This document shows positions 1-8,308 of a stretch of 20,521 nucleotides of DNA, piece by piece. Numbering within the stretch: the first letter of the stretch is position 1; the number at the start of each line of letters is the position of its first letter. Made by a program: the position numbers and the translations under genes. The stretch comes from CAYYMD01 sp964480425. GTDB taxonomy: Bacteria > Planctomycetota > Phycisphaerae > SM23-33. The notes under the pieces are model-generated. The model did no database searches. It had not been told where the DNA came from and worked only from the letters and a program-made list of their open reading frames with translations. The stretch covers positions 1-20,521 of the forward strand of contig CAYZPY010000030.1 of NCBI GenBank assembly GCA_964480425.1. The letters are read 5' to 3'.

Positions 1-425
1 AACGCAGCGGGATCGCGCAGGGCAAGCTGCCAGGCGCCCCGCACGCCGTCGGCGGTCTTTAACGGAACCAGAACGATGTTGGAGCGCGGCGGTTGACCGT
101 AAAGGTCCTCTGTGCGGTGCAGCGGTTTTATCGCACGCCCGCCGCCGGTAACCACCTCGCCGGCGAACTCGATCGCGCGAACCGTCCATGCGGGCGCCTG
201 GGCGCCCGGACCCGGCGAGGGATAGACCGCCACGATTCCAATGCCCCCCTCGCCTCGGCGCTGGAGTATCGCCCCGGCCTCGGCGCCGGAAAGACGGCAC
301 TGAAACGCAAGCAGATACGCCAGAAACTCCTCGGGCGGTCCGTCGAAACTCTTCAAACGCTCCAGAAGGTCCGAGAGCCCCGACGCTTCGATCTGTGCCT
401 GGTGATGTCCGTGTATCTCGGTCAT
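1..425 (-). CDS. GAF-domain protein, C-terminus beyond left edge
   Basis: The reading frame opens with ATG (minus strand, start MTEIHGHHQAQIEASG) and stays open to the left edge, giving about 141 visible residues. Residues 10-45 are predicted helical (LSDLLERLKSF, then PPEEFLAYLLAFQCRLSGAEAGAIL), followed by alternating strands ending in VLVPLKTADGVRGAWQLAL. This is the layout of a GAF sensor domain, which binds small ligands or mediates dimerisation. It lies 28 bp downstream of the DUF3467 gene and is probably in the same operon as the HlyD adaptor. From memory, planctomycete relatives can carry a C-terminal HlyD or biotinyl-lipoyl part after the GAF domain; that part would lie outside the window. 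The ribosome site is weak (GAAAG). The GAF call is fairly sure, the whole-protein role is not. Confidence 0.6.
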   Translation of the reverse strand, partial: MTEIHGHHQAQIEASGLSDLLERLKSFDGPPEEFLAYLLAFQCRLSGAEAGAILQRRGEGGIGIVAVYPSPGPGAQAPAWTVRAIEFAGEVVTGGGRAIKPLHRTEDLYGQPPRSNIVLVPLKTADGVRGAWQLALRDPAA

Positions 426-453
426 ATACTTTCAAACAGGACCGCGTCGGCTG

Positions 454-822
454 TTATTTTTCCTGTCGGCGCTTGGCCACGTCCATCTCCAGTTCGCCGA
501 ACTGCTCTTCGTGACTGCGTATCATCTGGCTTAGCGTAATCGCAAGACGCTTGGCAGAATAATAGTTCAGAATCACGCGCTGGTTCGCCTGAAAAACCAT
601 CTCCGGGGTTTCCTGCTGCTGCGAAGCGGGATTCACGGTATTGAGGCCGAAGTCGATTATGACCTCCTCCGCCGAGCCGTGCGTGCGGAACGCATTGGCG
701 TAACTGGTCTGCATTTCGCGCTGGTCGACCTTTATGCGAACCTGCTGCTGGCCGGTCTGCTGTTGGGCCTGCTGCCGAACGGACTCCTGATTATCGTTCG
801 CCGATATTTCCTTCTTCGCCAT
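454..822 (-). CDS. DUF3467 family protein
   Basis: A 122-residue soluble protein with no signal peptide. The N-terminus (about residues 1-28) is Gln-rich and probably disordered. Residues 28-115 fit DUF3467: YANAFRTHGSAEEVIIDFG, then MVFQANQRVILNYYSAKRL, ending in a helix. The family is small and of unknown function; members often have the VxxDFG-type strand seen here. The start is supported by an AAAGGG ribosome site 7 bases upstream and lies 32 bp inside the 3' end of the HlyD gene, so the two are translationally coupled. Placement between an HlyD adaptor and a GAF protein suggests a role tied to that export system, but this is inference. Confidence 0.75.
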   Translation of the reverse strand: MAKKEISANDNQESVRQQAQQQTGQQQVRIKVDQREMQTSYANAFRTHGSAEEVIIDFGLNTVNPASQQQETPEMVFQANQRVILNYYSAKRLAITLSQMIRSHEEQFGELEMDVAKRRQEK

Positions 823-1732
823 TGTCTGCCCTTTCAGTTTGTTTGAATGTTGCCGATGAAATTTCCTCGACTCGATCCGTTTTATCCCGGTGTACGTTCG
901 CGGCTTTTTTTAAAGCGGAAAAACTGACCTTAACGTGCTCTCCTGCGGGTCGGCCTTTTGGATTGGCGGCGCTTATGCGCACGGTGAGCGTCTCGCTGGC
1001 CGAATCCGCCACGGACGCCACGTGAATTATCTCGCCCTCCGTCGCTTCCTCCCCGCCGGAGTAAACGACACGCGCTTTTCCCCCCACTGCAAGTTCCCGC
1101 GCCCGGGTCATCGGCACCGGAACGTCTATCCATAACGGATTTATCCGCACCACGCGCACGACCTTGTCAAGGGCGTTGACCGATTCGCCCTCCTCGACGA
1201 ACACCTTCTCAACCACGCCGTCTATGGGACTGGTCAGCTTCATCCTGGACACCTGCTTGCGGAATTCCTCGTACTCCCTCTGCGCCTGGCGATGCTCGAA
1301 CCCGGTAAGTTCCAGCGACAACTCGTTTATGGTCACCTCCAGTTTTGCGTGGTCCACCTCGAATTCGCTTGCGGCGTCGCGCTCGGCCGCCCATTTGAGC
1401 TTCTTGTAATCCACGCGAGACTGGTCCAGGCGGGCCTTCGAGGCCCGTATGCGAATTTCGGACTGGGCCTCTGCCTTGAGACGCTCCAGCCGGGTCGCCT
1501 CGACCTCGTCGTCCTGCTGTGCCAGCAATTCTCCCGACTTTACGCTCTGACCCTGCCTGACGGGAATGTCCGCTATCTGCCCCGGCTGGGTGAACGAAAG
1601 AATCCCGTCGTAACTCGGCTGGGTTATGGCATCGAAGGGTTCGTCTTCGGCCGCCAAGGACGTCCCGCACAGCACGGCTGCGAATAATATCAATATCACA
1701 CATTGCACGTGTATTTTCATAAACATGCGCAT
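791..1732 (-). CDS. HlyD/RND-type periplasmic adaptor protein
   Basis: A 313-residue membrane fusion protein. Residues 6-28 form a signal peptide or anchor (VILILFAAVLCGTSLAA). A split biotinyl-lipoyl domain follows: first half about 43-75 (DIPVRQGQSVKSGELLAQQDD), second half about 166-195 (LTSPIDGVVEKVFVEEGESV). Between them, residues 76-160 are a charged coiled-coil hairpin. Residues 200-270 form the beta-barrel (VGGKARVVYSG). Such proteins bridge an inner-membrane pump and the outer membrane. It is first in a minus-strand operon with DUF3467 and GAF genes; no pump or outer-membrane channel is visible. Three in-frame ATGs exist (1732, 1726, 1720). The GGGAG ribosome site at 1736-1740 is too close to 1732, so 1726 may be the true start. 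Confidence 0.85.
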   Translation of the reverse strand: MRMFMKIHVQCVILILFAAVLCGTSLAAEDEPFDAITQPSYDGILSFTQPGQIADIPVRQGQSVKSGELLAQQDDEVEATRLERLKAEAQSEIRIRASKARLDQSRVDYKKLKWAAERDAASEFEVDHAKLEVTINELSLELTGFEHRQAQREYEEFRKQVSRMKLTSPIDGVVEKVFVEEGESVNALDKVVRVVRINPLWIDVPVPMTRARELAVGGKARVVYSGGEEATEGEIIHVASVADSASETLTVRISAANPKGRPAGEHVKVSFSALKKAANVHRDKTDRVEEISSATFKQTERADNGEEGNIGER

Positions 1733-2102
1733 CCACTCCCGCTGTCAATCCTGTGATTAAATATCGTTTCCCAAAAGTGCCGGCTTAAGTATAAAGAATA
1801 ACGATTACAGGCGGCAAACCTTACTTGCCTCGGCCTTCGCACGCGGCGACTCCACTTGAGCGGCGAATATGCCGTTATTCCCACGCCGGGCACAACGGCG
1901 CACCGCATCAAAGCATAACCGACATCGGACCACACAAGGCCTATAATTAAGCCTCAAACCGCGTATTTCCTTATTATACACAACCAGATGCCCTGGTAAA
2001 GTCTCCGAAGGTCTCTGCGGAGATTACCCCGGCCAACCGACTAAAAATCGCACAACGGATCGGGACGGAGAGTTTACGGTAAATCTGAAAGGATACTGCG
2101 AC
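1733..2102. other. Divergent intergenic region
   Basis: 370 bases between the minus-strand HlyD operon and the plus-strand enzyme locus. It is more AT-rich than its surroundings. It holds one good plus-strand promoter (described separately), a weak TCTCCG/CGGAGA hairpin at about 2002-2022 in the leader, and an AAAGGA ribosome site about 10 bases before the ATG at 2103. A minus-strand TATAAT hexamer at 1974-1979 has no convincing -35 partner. I see no credible gene in it. Confidence 0.6.
1919..1947 (+). promoter_or_regulatory. Candidate sigma70-like promoter
   Basis: CCGACA (1919-1924) and a perfect TATAAT (1942-1947) are separated by 17 bases, the ideal spacing. The -10 matches consensus fully and the -35 matches four of six. 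It points at the metallopeptidase gene and would give a leader of roughly 150 nucleotides. It is the best promoter seen for the plus-strand enzyme genes. No operator palindrome is evident next to it. Confidence 0.45.
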
Positions 2103-2909
2103 ATGATTACACGCACACTTCCGGCAATACCGGCGGTCATGCTGGCGGCGGCTATCGCAATAACCCAGACGAGCCCTGAAGGCAAATCCGGCAACGACGG
2201 AAAAAAAAGCCCCGATAAGCCGTATACCAAGGTCGAGGATTTTCAAAAGCGCAACGTCGAGGGCTGGGACGTCATGGTGGAGAAAAAACTCATGGTCGAT
2301 CACCCCCGGTTGGGCGAGCGGACGCTGCGGATTATTTCCAACCAACTTTTCCGCCTCAAGCGGGTGGTGCCCGCCCCGGCCGTCGAAAAACTCCAGGAAG
2401 TGAAAATCTGGGTCCAGTACGACCACCCCTTCCTGAAAAACTGCCAGTATCATCCCAGCCGCAGGTGGCTGGCGAATCATCACGTCAACATCGCCAAACA
2501 CCGCTGCGTTGACGTGCCCGACGCGCGGGGTTTCGTGGCGGCCTCCATCCGCCAGCCGTTCGCGATTCTGCACGAACTGTCACACGCCTACCACCATCGC
2601 GAACTGGGCTTCGACAACGCCGAGGTAATCGCCGCCTACAAACGCGCAAAGCAGGCGGGTATATACGAAAAGGTGACGACCCTGGACGGCAAAAAAGCCC
2701 GCCATTATGCGCTGACCGACCACAAGGAATACTTCGCCGAATCGTCCGAGGCCCTGTTCGGAACAAACGACTTCTATCCTTTCGTCCGCGGCGAGCTTAA
2801 GCAGCACGACCCGAGGATGTACGGCCTGGTCCGCCGCCTGTGGGGCGCAGATAAACCAAAGACCGATTCCCGACCTTCAACGCAGAACCAGGCAGATAAA
2901 AAAGCGTGA
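2103..2909 (+). CDS. ATLF/M34-like secreted zinc metallopeptidase
   Basis: A 268-residue protein with a short hydrophobic export signal (residues 5-22, ending near ITQTS). The zinc site is clear: HELSH at 157-161 (HExxH) and a downstream glutamate in KEYFAES (E213) that fits the third ligand. This HExxH-(about 52)-YFAE(S/T) arrangement is that of anthrax-lethal-factor-like (M34/ATLF) domains, which are common in secreted planctomycete proteins of unknown substrate. The C-terminal 20 residues are polar and likely disordered. Start: AAAGGA about 10 bases upstream, preceded by a sigma70-like promoter. It is first in the plus-strand run, 56 bp before the GH51 remnant. The peptidase fold is well supported; whether it degrades protein or is structural is unknown. 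Confidence 0.75.
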   Translation: MITRTLPAIPAVMLAAAIAITQTSPEGKSGNDGKKSPDKPYTKVEDFQKRNVEGWDVMVEKKLMVDHPRLGERTLRIISNQLFRLKRVVPAPAVEKLQEVKIWVQYDHPFLKNCQYHPSRRWLANHHVNIAKHRCVDVPDARGFVAASIRQPFAILHELSHAYHHRELGFDNAEVIAAYKRAKQAGIYEKVTTLDGKKARHYALTDHKEYFAESSEALFGTNDFYPFVRGELKQHDPRMYGLVRRLWGADKPKTDSRPSTQNQADKKA

Positions 2910-2965
2910 TAATATTCCAAGCCCGACACAATATATGTACGGACGATAAATATGGGAGCAATCAA

Positions 2966-3267
2966 GTGAAATCATGCATATTGGCGCTTACCGCACTGAC
3001 GGTTTTTTCGACGGTCCTGCGGGCGCAGGTGCAAATCGCCGTAAACCCCGCCAGGACCCGCCTCGTTATCAATCCGATGATCTACGGCCGGTTCATCGAG
3101 CACCTGGGCGGGTGCATCCATGACGGGATATGGGTCGGGGAGAGTTCAAAGATTCCCAACGACCGGGGCCTGCGCCTTGACACCATCAAGGCGCCCAGGA
3201 AGGTCCGCGTGCCCGGGCAGAGTACTGCAACTGCGACAAGGACACCACGCTCACGCTGAAACGTTAA
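2966..3267 (+). pseudogene. GH51 alpha-L-arabinofuranosidase remnant
   Basis: The start is GTG at 2966 with GGGAG 7 bases upstream, giving a signal peptide (SCILALTALTVFSTVLRAQ). Then comes the N-terminal signature of GH51 arabinofuranosidases: INPMIYGRFIEHLGGCIHDG, SSKIPNDRGLRLDTIKA and RKVRVP. Homology appears to stop there; the usual RWPGG motif, the catalytic acid/base and the nucleophile are all absent. The frame continues as low-quality Ser/Thr/Arg sequence to a stop at 3257-3259. In another frame, 3220-3267 reads EYCNCDKDTTLTLKR-stop, which looks like the true C-terminus of a secreted protein. So a segment of roughly 1.3 kb seems missing, by deletion or by misassembly; the N-gap is only 80 bp away. 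It cannot be an active enzyme as written. Confidence 0.65.
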
Positions 3268-3300
3268 GTCCGAATCCGAAAACCAAGACCGGGAGAAACC

Positions 3301-4468
3301 ATGAACACAAAAACCATAATAACAATAGCGACAGTTGCCCTGTTGGNNNNNNNNNNNNNNNNNNNNNNNNNNNNNNNNNNNNNNNNNNNNNNNNNNNNNN
3401 NNNNNNNNNNNNNNNNNNNNNNNNNNNNNNNNNNNNNNNNNNNNNNGGACGTATTACGTCTGGTACACCCGCAGGGAGACCGTCTCTCCGCCTGTGGGCC
3501 CGAAAAATGCCACCGACAAAAAGCCGTCGTTCGATTGGGACCTGGGCGAAATCTGGTACGCCACCAGCAAGGACGGATTCACCTGGACCGAGCGTGGCCC
3601 GGCAGTGAAGCGCCCGCCTAAAGGCGAGTTCAGCTGGCGGAGCGTCTCCACGCCGGACGTCCTGGCATGGGACGGCAAGTACTACATCTACTACCAGGGC
3701 TTCAACGAGATACCGGGCCGACGCGGCGACCGGGCATGCGCGACGGCGGCAGAGGCGCCCTCTCCCGACGGTCCGTTCAAACCCCTGGGCAAGCCCGTGG
3801 TGGATTTCGGAAAGCCGGGCCAGTGGGACTGCGGCGCCATTCACGACCCCTTCCCGCTGGTCTACAAGGGCAAAATTTACCTCTACTACAAGGGCTCTCC
3901 CGGCAGGGGAGGCAGGGGCGGCACGATCGTCCGCGCGCAGGGACTGGCCGTAGCCGACCACCCGTTAGGCCCCTTTCAGAAGCACCCGCTGAACCCCGTG
4001 ATAAACTCCGGGCACGAGACGTGCCTTTTGCCCTGGAAGGAAGGCGTCGCCGCCATGGCGCTACTGGACGGACCGGAGAAAAACACCGTCCAGTACGCCC
4101 CGGACGGGGTGAACTTCCGGATGGCCTCGCTGATCCAGGTGCCGCCGATTGCCCCCGGTCCGTTCGTTCCCGACGCCTTCGCCGACAACGGCGACGGGCG
4201 CGGGCTGACATGGGGGCTGTGCCACATAAATCCCGAAGGCGGCGGAGGCGCGAACTATTCCATCCTGGCGCGTTTCGACTGCGACCTTAGCCGCGACGTG
4301 AATTGGCCTTACTTCAAGCACAACAACCTCCGCTTCAACGAGCAGACGTACTTCCAGCGACGCGTGGGATTGCCCGACGACTGGAAAAAACATATCCTCA
4401 ACCAGCGCGAAAAACTCGACTCCGACACCGTCATGGGAGGCGAAACCCCTGTTGACAGAGAAAAATAA
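3301..4468 (+). CDS. GH117-like (GH43-superfamily) secreted glycosidase, interrupted by scaffold gap
   Basis: The ATG at 3301 follows GGGAGAAACC and starts a signal peptide (MNTKTIITIATVALL). The 100-N gap follows, and the coding frame resumes shifted, as expected if the true gap is not exactly 100 bases. The visible part is a five-bladed beta-propeller enzyme: YYVWYTRRE, WDLGEIWYATSKDGFTWTE, TPDVLAWDGKYYIYYQGF, IHDPFPLVYKGKIYLYYKG, LAVADHPLGPFQKHP and NSGHET. The IHDP aspartate and the GHE histidine (codon 4013-4015) match the residues I recall as catalytic in GH117 alpha-1,3-(3,6-anhydro)-L-galactosidases; the first-blade aspartate would lie in the gap. A GH117 enzyme removes anhydrogalactose ends from agar or porphyran oligosaccharides. 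It is 21 bp before the sulfatase, likely co-transcribed. GH43 is the alternative label. Confidence 0.72.
3347..3446. other. Scaffold gap (100 N)
   Basis: Exactly 100 undetermined bases, the usual placeholder for a gap of unknown size. It removes the signal-peptide junction and first propeller blade of the GH117-like gene, and the frame differs on its two sides, so the true length is not 100 or differs from it by a frame-changing amount. Confidence 0.98.
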
Positions 4469-4489
4469 AAACAGGAGAAACAGAGCATT

Positions 4490-6280
4490 ATGAAACGCAG
4501 AGATTTTCTAAAGACGGCGGCGGCGGTGGGCGGTGGAGTCATGTTGCACGGACATACCAAAGGCGCCCGCACCAGGCCGGGGCACAGACCCAACGTTGTC
4601 ATCGTCAACATCGACAACCTGGACGAATCGGTGCTGGGCCCGTACGGAAACACCTTCGTCGAGACTCACAACCTGGACGCCCTGGCGAAGCGATCGGTCA
4701 TCATGAACAATCACGTCTCGGTCGGCAGGTGCGCGCCGTCGCGGGCGTCGCTGATGACAGGTCGGCAATCGCTGCGGACCGGCGTGGTGGAGGTCTGGCA
4801 CGGCCACCAGGTCATGCAGCGCGACGAAAAGACCATCGGCAACCACTTCAAACGCGCCGGCTACGCCACGGCAATGATCGGGAAGTGGCACATCGGAAAC
4901 GTCTACCCGTATCGACCCGAGGACCGCGGCTTCGACGAGGTGCTGACGTATTTCGGCTCATACTCGCCGCGCACGCCCGAGCATTTCCGCCTGCGACACA
5001 ACGGCAGGTGGAAAAACTTCAAGGGATTCCGCGGCAAGCCATGGTTCGATTACGCGGTGAAGTTCATCCAAAACAACGCGGAAAATCCGTTCTGCCTCTA
5101 CCTGGCCACCAGCATGGTGCACGAGTGGAACATAGGACCGCAAGACCTGTACGAAAAATACCGCCGGAAACTACAACAGGCCGGACAGTACAACGACGTT
5201 CTTGACGAAAAGCGCAGGCACCTGCGCCGACGATATAAAGGCCAGAACCTCGACAAGCAGGCCCGCAAACACGTCGACAATCTGCTGCACCTTTACGCCG
5301 AGATAGATTTCATAGACCAGGGGCTGGGGCGCATCATCCGAACGCTCCAGGCCCGCGGGCTCGACGAGAACACCATAATCATCTTCTGCTCGGACGGCTC
5401 GGGCGCCGGGGCGCCGGCGATACACCGAAGCAAGTCCGGCAAAGCCAAACCGAAAGACCACAGGTACTCCCATCCGTTCATGATCTCCTGGCCGGCGGCG
5501 GGATGGCGCAGCGGCAGTTACGTAAACCGGCGCACCGCAAACTTCGACGTCCTGCCCACGCTGACGGACCTGTGCGGCGTGGCGCCCATCGAGACAGTGC
5601 AAATGGACGGGCAAAGTTTCCGCCCGCTGCTGGAGAGCGACCCCGACCGGTGGAAAAAGCGATTCTTCATTATGGACGACACCAGCGCATACAGCCCCGA
5701 GCCGGAATGGCCTGTCATGGAAATCAAGCCGCTGTTCCAGACCACGCTCTACCATCCCGACGGAGGGTCGGCAACCTGGCGAAAAGGCCGGCAAATAGGC
5801 AAAACCGACCTCACCGTCGGGCAGCTGGACCAGGTAAAGGCGCGTTACCTGGACTTCTGGTCGCAGGCGATGTACGGCTACCGACGCCACAAGCACATGG
5901 TGGCCGGCACAAAGCACGCTAATCCGCTTTTTGTCCATAACCAGTACTGCGCGCCGCTGCCCGACCCGCACAGCCACGGACCACACCCGGTCAACTACAA
6001 GTGGCCGATCGAATTCGCAAGCGACGGAACGTACAAAATAGAATTCTGGGACAACGGCACGCGCGCATATCCGCCCGAAAATCCGCCAAAAGAATACAGC
6101 CGCGCCGACGAAGCGCATTTGCTCATGGGAAAAAACGAACACCGCTGGAAGGCCTCGACGAGGGACAAGGTCCCGAACTTCACCGTCAAGGTCAAGGCCG
6201 GAAAGTACCTCCTCGACGCCGTCGTCAATCCCGACACCGAACCGTCGGACCCGAATTACGTCGTCATAACCAAAACATGA
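4490..6280 (+). CDS. S1-family sulfatase with Tat signal, atypical metal site
   Basis: 596 residues. The N-terminus MKRRDFLKTAAAVGGG is a twin-arginine signal, so the enzyme is exported folded. The sulfatase core begins at PNVVIVNIDN (34-43). Cys81 lies in C-A-P-S-R, the site converted to formylglycine by a maturase, and LMTGRQ and GKWHIGN (131-137) are typical. Residues 296-304 (IIIFCSDGSG) occupy the place where the family has SDNG. It hydrolyses sulfate esters, presumably on the polysaccharide attacked by the neighbouring GH117 and GH29 enzymes. Two usual calcium-ligand pairs are altered: DD is DN (42-43) and DN is DG (302-303). The C-terminal 100 residues (FASDGTYKIEFWDNG onward) are a beta-rich extension. 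Start: AGGAGA about 12 bases upstream. Confidence 0.88.
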   Translation: MKRRDFLKTAAAVGGGVMLHGHTKGARTRPGHRPNVVIVNIDNLDESVLGPYGNTFVETHNLDALAKRSVIMNNHVSVGRCAPSRASLMTGRQSLRTGVVEVWHGHQVMQRDEKTIGNHFKRAGYATAMIGKWHIGNVYPYRPEDRGFDEVLTYFGSYSPRTPEHFRLRHNGRWKNFKGFRGKPWFDYAVKFIQNNAENPFCLYLATSMVHEWNIGPQDLYEKYRRKLQQAGQYNDVLDEKRRHLRRRYKGQNLDKQARKHVDNLLHLYAEIDFIDQGLGRIIRTLQARGLDENTIIIFCSDGSGAGAPAIHRSKSGKAKPKDHRYSHPFMISWPAAGWRSGSYVNRRTANFDVLPTLTDLCGVAPIETVQMDGQSFRPLLESDPDRWKKRFFIMDDTSAYSPEPEWPVMEIKPLFQTTLYHPDGGSATWRKGRQIGKTDLTVGQLDQVKARYLDFWSQAMYGYRRHKHMVAGTKHANPLFVHNQYCAPLPDPHSHGPHPVNYKWPIEFASDGTYKIEFWDNGTRAYPPENPPKEYSRADEAHLLMGKNEHRWKASTRDKVPNFTVKVKAGKYLLDAVVNPDTEPSDPNYVVITKT

Positions 6281-6371
6281 CCAACGCCTGAAACTGTCCA
6301 AACCGTTAAAAACAATATAATCCAAAGCAATCCGCACTATCCCCAAACGCGCTGCATGAAGGACTAAAGAT

Positions 6372-7895
6372 ATGAGGAAATTCCTACTGGTACTGTTGAT
6401 ATCCGCCCCGGTTTTACGCACCGCCGCCGCCCCGGCCCAGGCAAGGGGATACAAACCCGACTGGGAATCCCTGCGAAAGCACCAGGTGCCCGACTGGGCG
6501 CAGGACGCGAAGTTCGGCATCTACGCCCACTGGGGTCCCTACGCCGTCAGCGGGCAGTGGATGGATCACAACGACGGCAACTACTGCATCTGTTTCTACA
6601 AGGGACTCTACAGCACGAATCCCGGCCACGAGCAGCGGGCGGCGTTCGAAAAGCACATCGGCAAGGTAACTGAGGGCTACGGCTACAAGGACCTCGTGGC
6701 GCGATTCAAGGCGAGCGAATTCGACCCCGAAAAGTGGGCGGACCTGGTGGCAAAATCCGGTGCAAAGTACGCCGGCATCTGCGCGGTCCACCACGACGGG
6801 TTCTGCATGTGGGACAGCGACGTGACCGACTTCTGCGCGGGCAGGATGGGACCCCGGCGCGACATATACGGGCAGATCGCCGCAGAGATACACAAGCGAG
6901 GCCTGAAGACCTTCGCCTCCTTCCACCACGCTCGGACCTACAAGCACTTCCAGGGCATCGTCAAAAACCTCCGCAAAAACCCCGACATGAAAGGCGCCGA
7001 TCTGCTCGACCCCAAATACGAAGACCTCTACTGGTTCCTCGGCGAGAAGGACGAGTTCGCCGAAAAACGCGGCAAACTGACCATCGAGTTCATCGAAAAG
7101 TACAAGCCGGACTGCATCTGGTTCGACGGGGGCGGAGGCGCGTTCGGCACCGAAAAAATCATCGCACGCTTCTTCAACGTGGGCCTGGCCGAAGGAAAGG
7201 AAGTCTGCGTCCACAACAAGGGCAATTTCGGAAAGAACTTCGGCGTGTACTCTTTCGAGAACGGGCACGGAAGAAAGCCGGGCCTGACCTGGCCCTGGGA
7301 GGATGACACCCCCTCGGGCGCCGGATGGTGCGACTGGCCCTGGTTCGCCGGCATCGAGTACAAAAAGCCGCGCGACATCGTCGTGCGCCTCTGCGACCTG
7401 GTCGCACGCAACGGCGGGCTGCTGCTGTCGCTGAATCCACGACCCGACGGGACCTTCGACGAGGGACAGGTCGACCTGCTGGAGGGCATCGGGGGCTGGC
7501 TGGAGCAGAACGGCGAGGCGATATACGGCACGCGCCCGTGGAAAATCCGGGCCGAAGAGGACGACGAGAACCTCAGGTTCAAGCCAGGCCGCAGATGGCA
7601 GCAACCGGACCCCGGGAAACTACAGTGGCACGACGTGCGCTTCACCACAAAAGGAAACACGCTCTACGCCATCGCGCTGGGCATCCCGCCCGAGGGCGAA
7701 CTCACCATAAAAACGCTGAGCTCGAAGACGAAAATATCATCCGCCGACGCCGTCGAGTCCGTCACGCTCATCGGCGCCGGGGCGGTCAAATTCACACGCG
7801 ACTCCAAGGGCCTGCACCTGACGCTGCCCGAAAAGTCGCCCAACGACTACGCCCTGGCGTTCAAAATCGCCGTCAAAGGCAAACTGGACAAGTAG
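6372..7895 (+). CDS. GH29 alpha-L-fucosidase, secreted
   Basis: 507 residues with a signal peptide (about 1-25, MRKFLLVLLISAPVL...AQA). GH29 landmarks are in order: KFGIYAHWGPYAV (47-59), the VHHDGF motif (139-144), KTFASFHHA (179-187) and PDCIWFDGGG (246-255), whose aspartate D252 is the expected nucleophile of retaining alpha-fucosidases. A C-terminal beta-sandwich spans about 400-507. The length suits the family. It would release L-fucose from the periplasmic or extracellular substrate. It lies 91 bp after the sulfatase, with an AAGGA site before ATG; a TATAAT at 6316-6321 without a good -35 leaves a separate promoter possible. Some bacterial GH29 members are alpha-L-galactosidases or act on sulfated substrates, so fine specificity is open. 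Confidence 0.9.
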   Translation: MRKFLLVLLISAPVLRTAAAPAQARGYKPDWESLRKHQVPDWAQDAKFGIYAHWGPYAVSGQWMDHNDGNYCICFYKGLYSTNPGHEQRAAFEKHIGKVTEGYGYKDLVARFKASEFDPEKWADLVAKSGAKYAGICAVHHDGFCMWDSDVTDFCAGRMGPRRDIYGQIAAEIHKRGLKTFASFHHARTYKHFQGIVKNLRKNPDMKGADLLDPKYEDLYWFLGEKDEFAEKRGKLTIEFIEKYKPDCIWFDGGGGAFGTEKIIARFFNVGLAEGKEVCVHNKGNFGKNFGVYSFENGHGRKPGLTWPWEDDTPSGAGWCDWPWFAGIEYKKPRDIVVRLCDLVARNGGLLLSLNPRPDGTFDEGQVDLLEGIGGWLEQNGEAIYGTRPWKIRAEEDDENLRFKPGRRWQQPDPGKLQWHDVRFTTKGNTLYAIALGIPPEGELTIKTLSSKTKISSADAVESVTLIGAGAVKFTRDSKGLHLTLPEKSPNDYALAFKIAVKGKLDK

Positions 7896-7940
7896 CACCG
7901 ACGAGCCGGAAAAACGAGAAAACGAGGCGCAAAATTGAAG

Positions 7941-8207
7941 ATGAACGGTTTATTCGCGATTATCTGCGTCGTGGCGTTCTCTGCGGCTGTGTTCGCCTCG
8001 CCCGCGCGGGCACGGGCAACCGGGCAAGGACTTTCCTGCGCCGCTGCGACTCCGACGAAAACGGAAAAGTCGCCCGCGAAGAATGGAACAAAAACAAAAA
8101 AGGCTACGATCGGCTCTTCGGCCCGGTCGACAAGGACGGCGAGGGACAAATCACGCCCGGGGCGACATGCGTCGAAAACCGAAACGTTGATATTCCAAGA
8201 GGGTTAA
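7941..8207 (+). pseudogene. EF-hand protein broken by a frameshift
   Basis: The frame from ATG 7941 (or TTG 7935) encodes a clear signal peptide (NGLFAIICVVAFSAAVFASPARA). Around 8010-8025 the sensible reading moves to a different frame: FLRRCDSDENGKVAREEW, then YDRLFGPVDKDGEGQI. DSDENGKVAREE is a perfect EF-hand calcium loop (D-x-D-x-N-G-x-V-x-x-x-E); DKDGEGQITPGA is a second loop lacking the final acidic residue. Small secreted EF-hand proteins of this style are frequent in planctomycetes. Downstream of the second loop neither frame looks like protein, so the 3' end also seems lost. It sits between the fucosidase and the BNR gene. One indel in the sequence or real decay would both explain it. 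Confidence 0.6.
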
Positions 8208-8308
8208 TGTTATATAGAACACGGTTGCTCGTCATGGCCCGTCGACGTCGGCCCGCGGAGGCAATCATTCAAACGACAAAAGTTGAACCCTTAACGAAAG
8301 GATAGAAC

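Noticed and set aside
3335..3446. Start of the GH117-like gene at 3335
   Set aside because: That frame continues only by reading through undetermined bases; the ATG at 3301 has a ribosome site and a signal peptide.
6293..6321. Promoter before the fucosidase gene
   Set aside because: TATAAT at 6316-6321 is good, but the best -35 candidate matches only three bases at poor spacing, so I mention it without calling it.
5171..6520. Long minus-strand open frame opposite the sulfatase
   Set aside because: It is a high-GC antisense shadow: no ribosome site, no recognisable domain, and the plus strand holds a clear sulfatase.
7325..8305. Single 326-codon plus-strand gene
   Set aside because: The first two thirds overlap the fucosidase out of frame; only its last part, with the EF-hand loops, looks coding, and it is described with the broken EF-hand gene.
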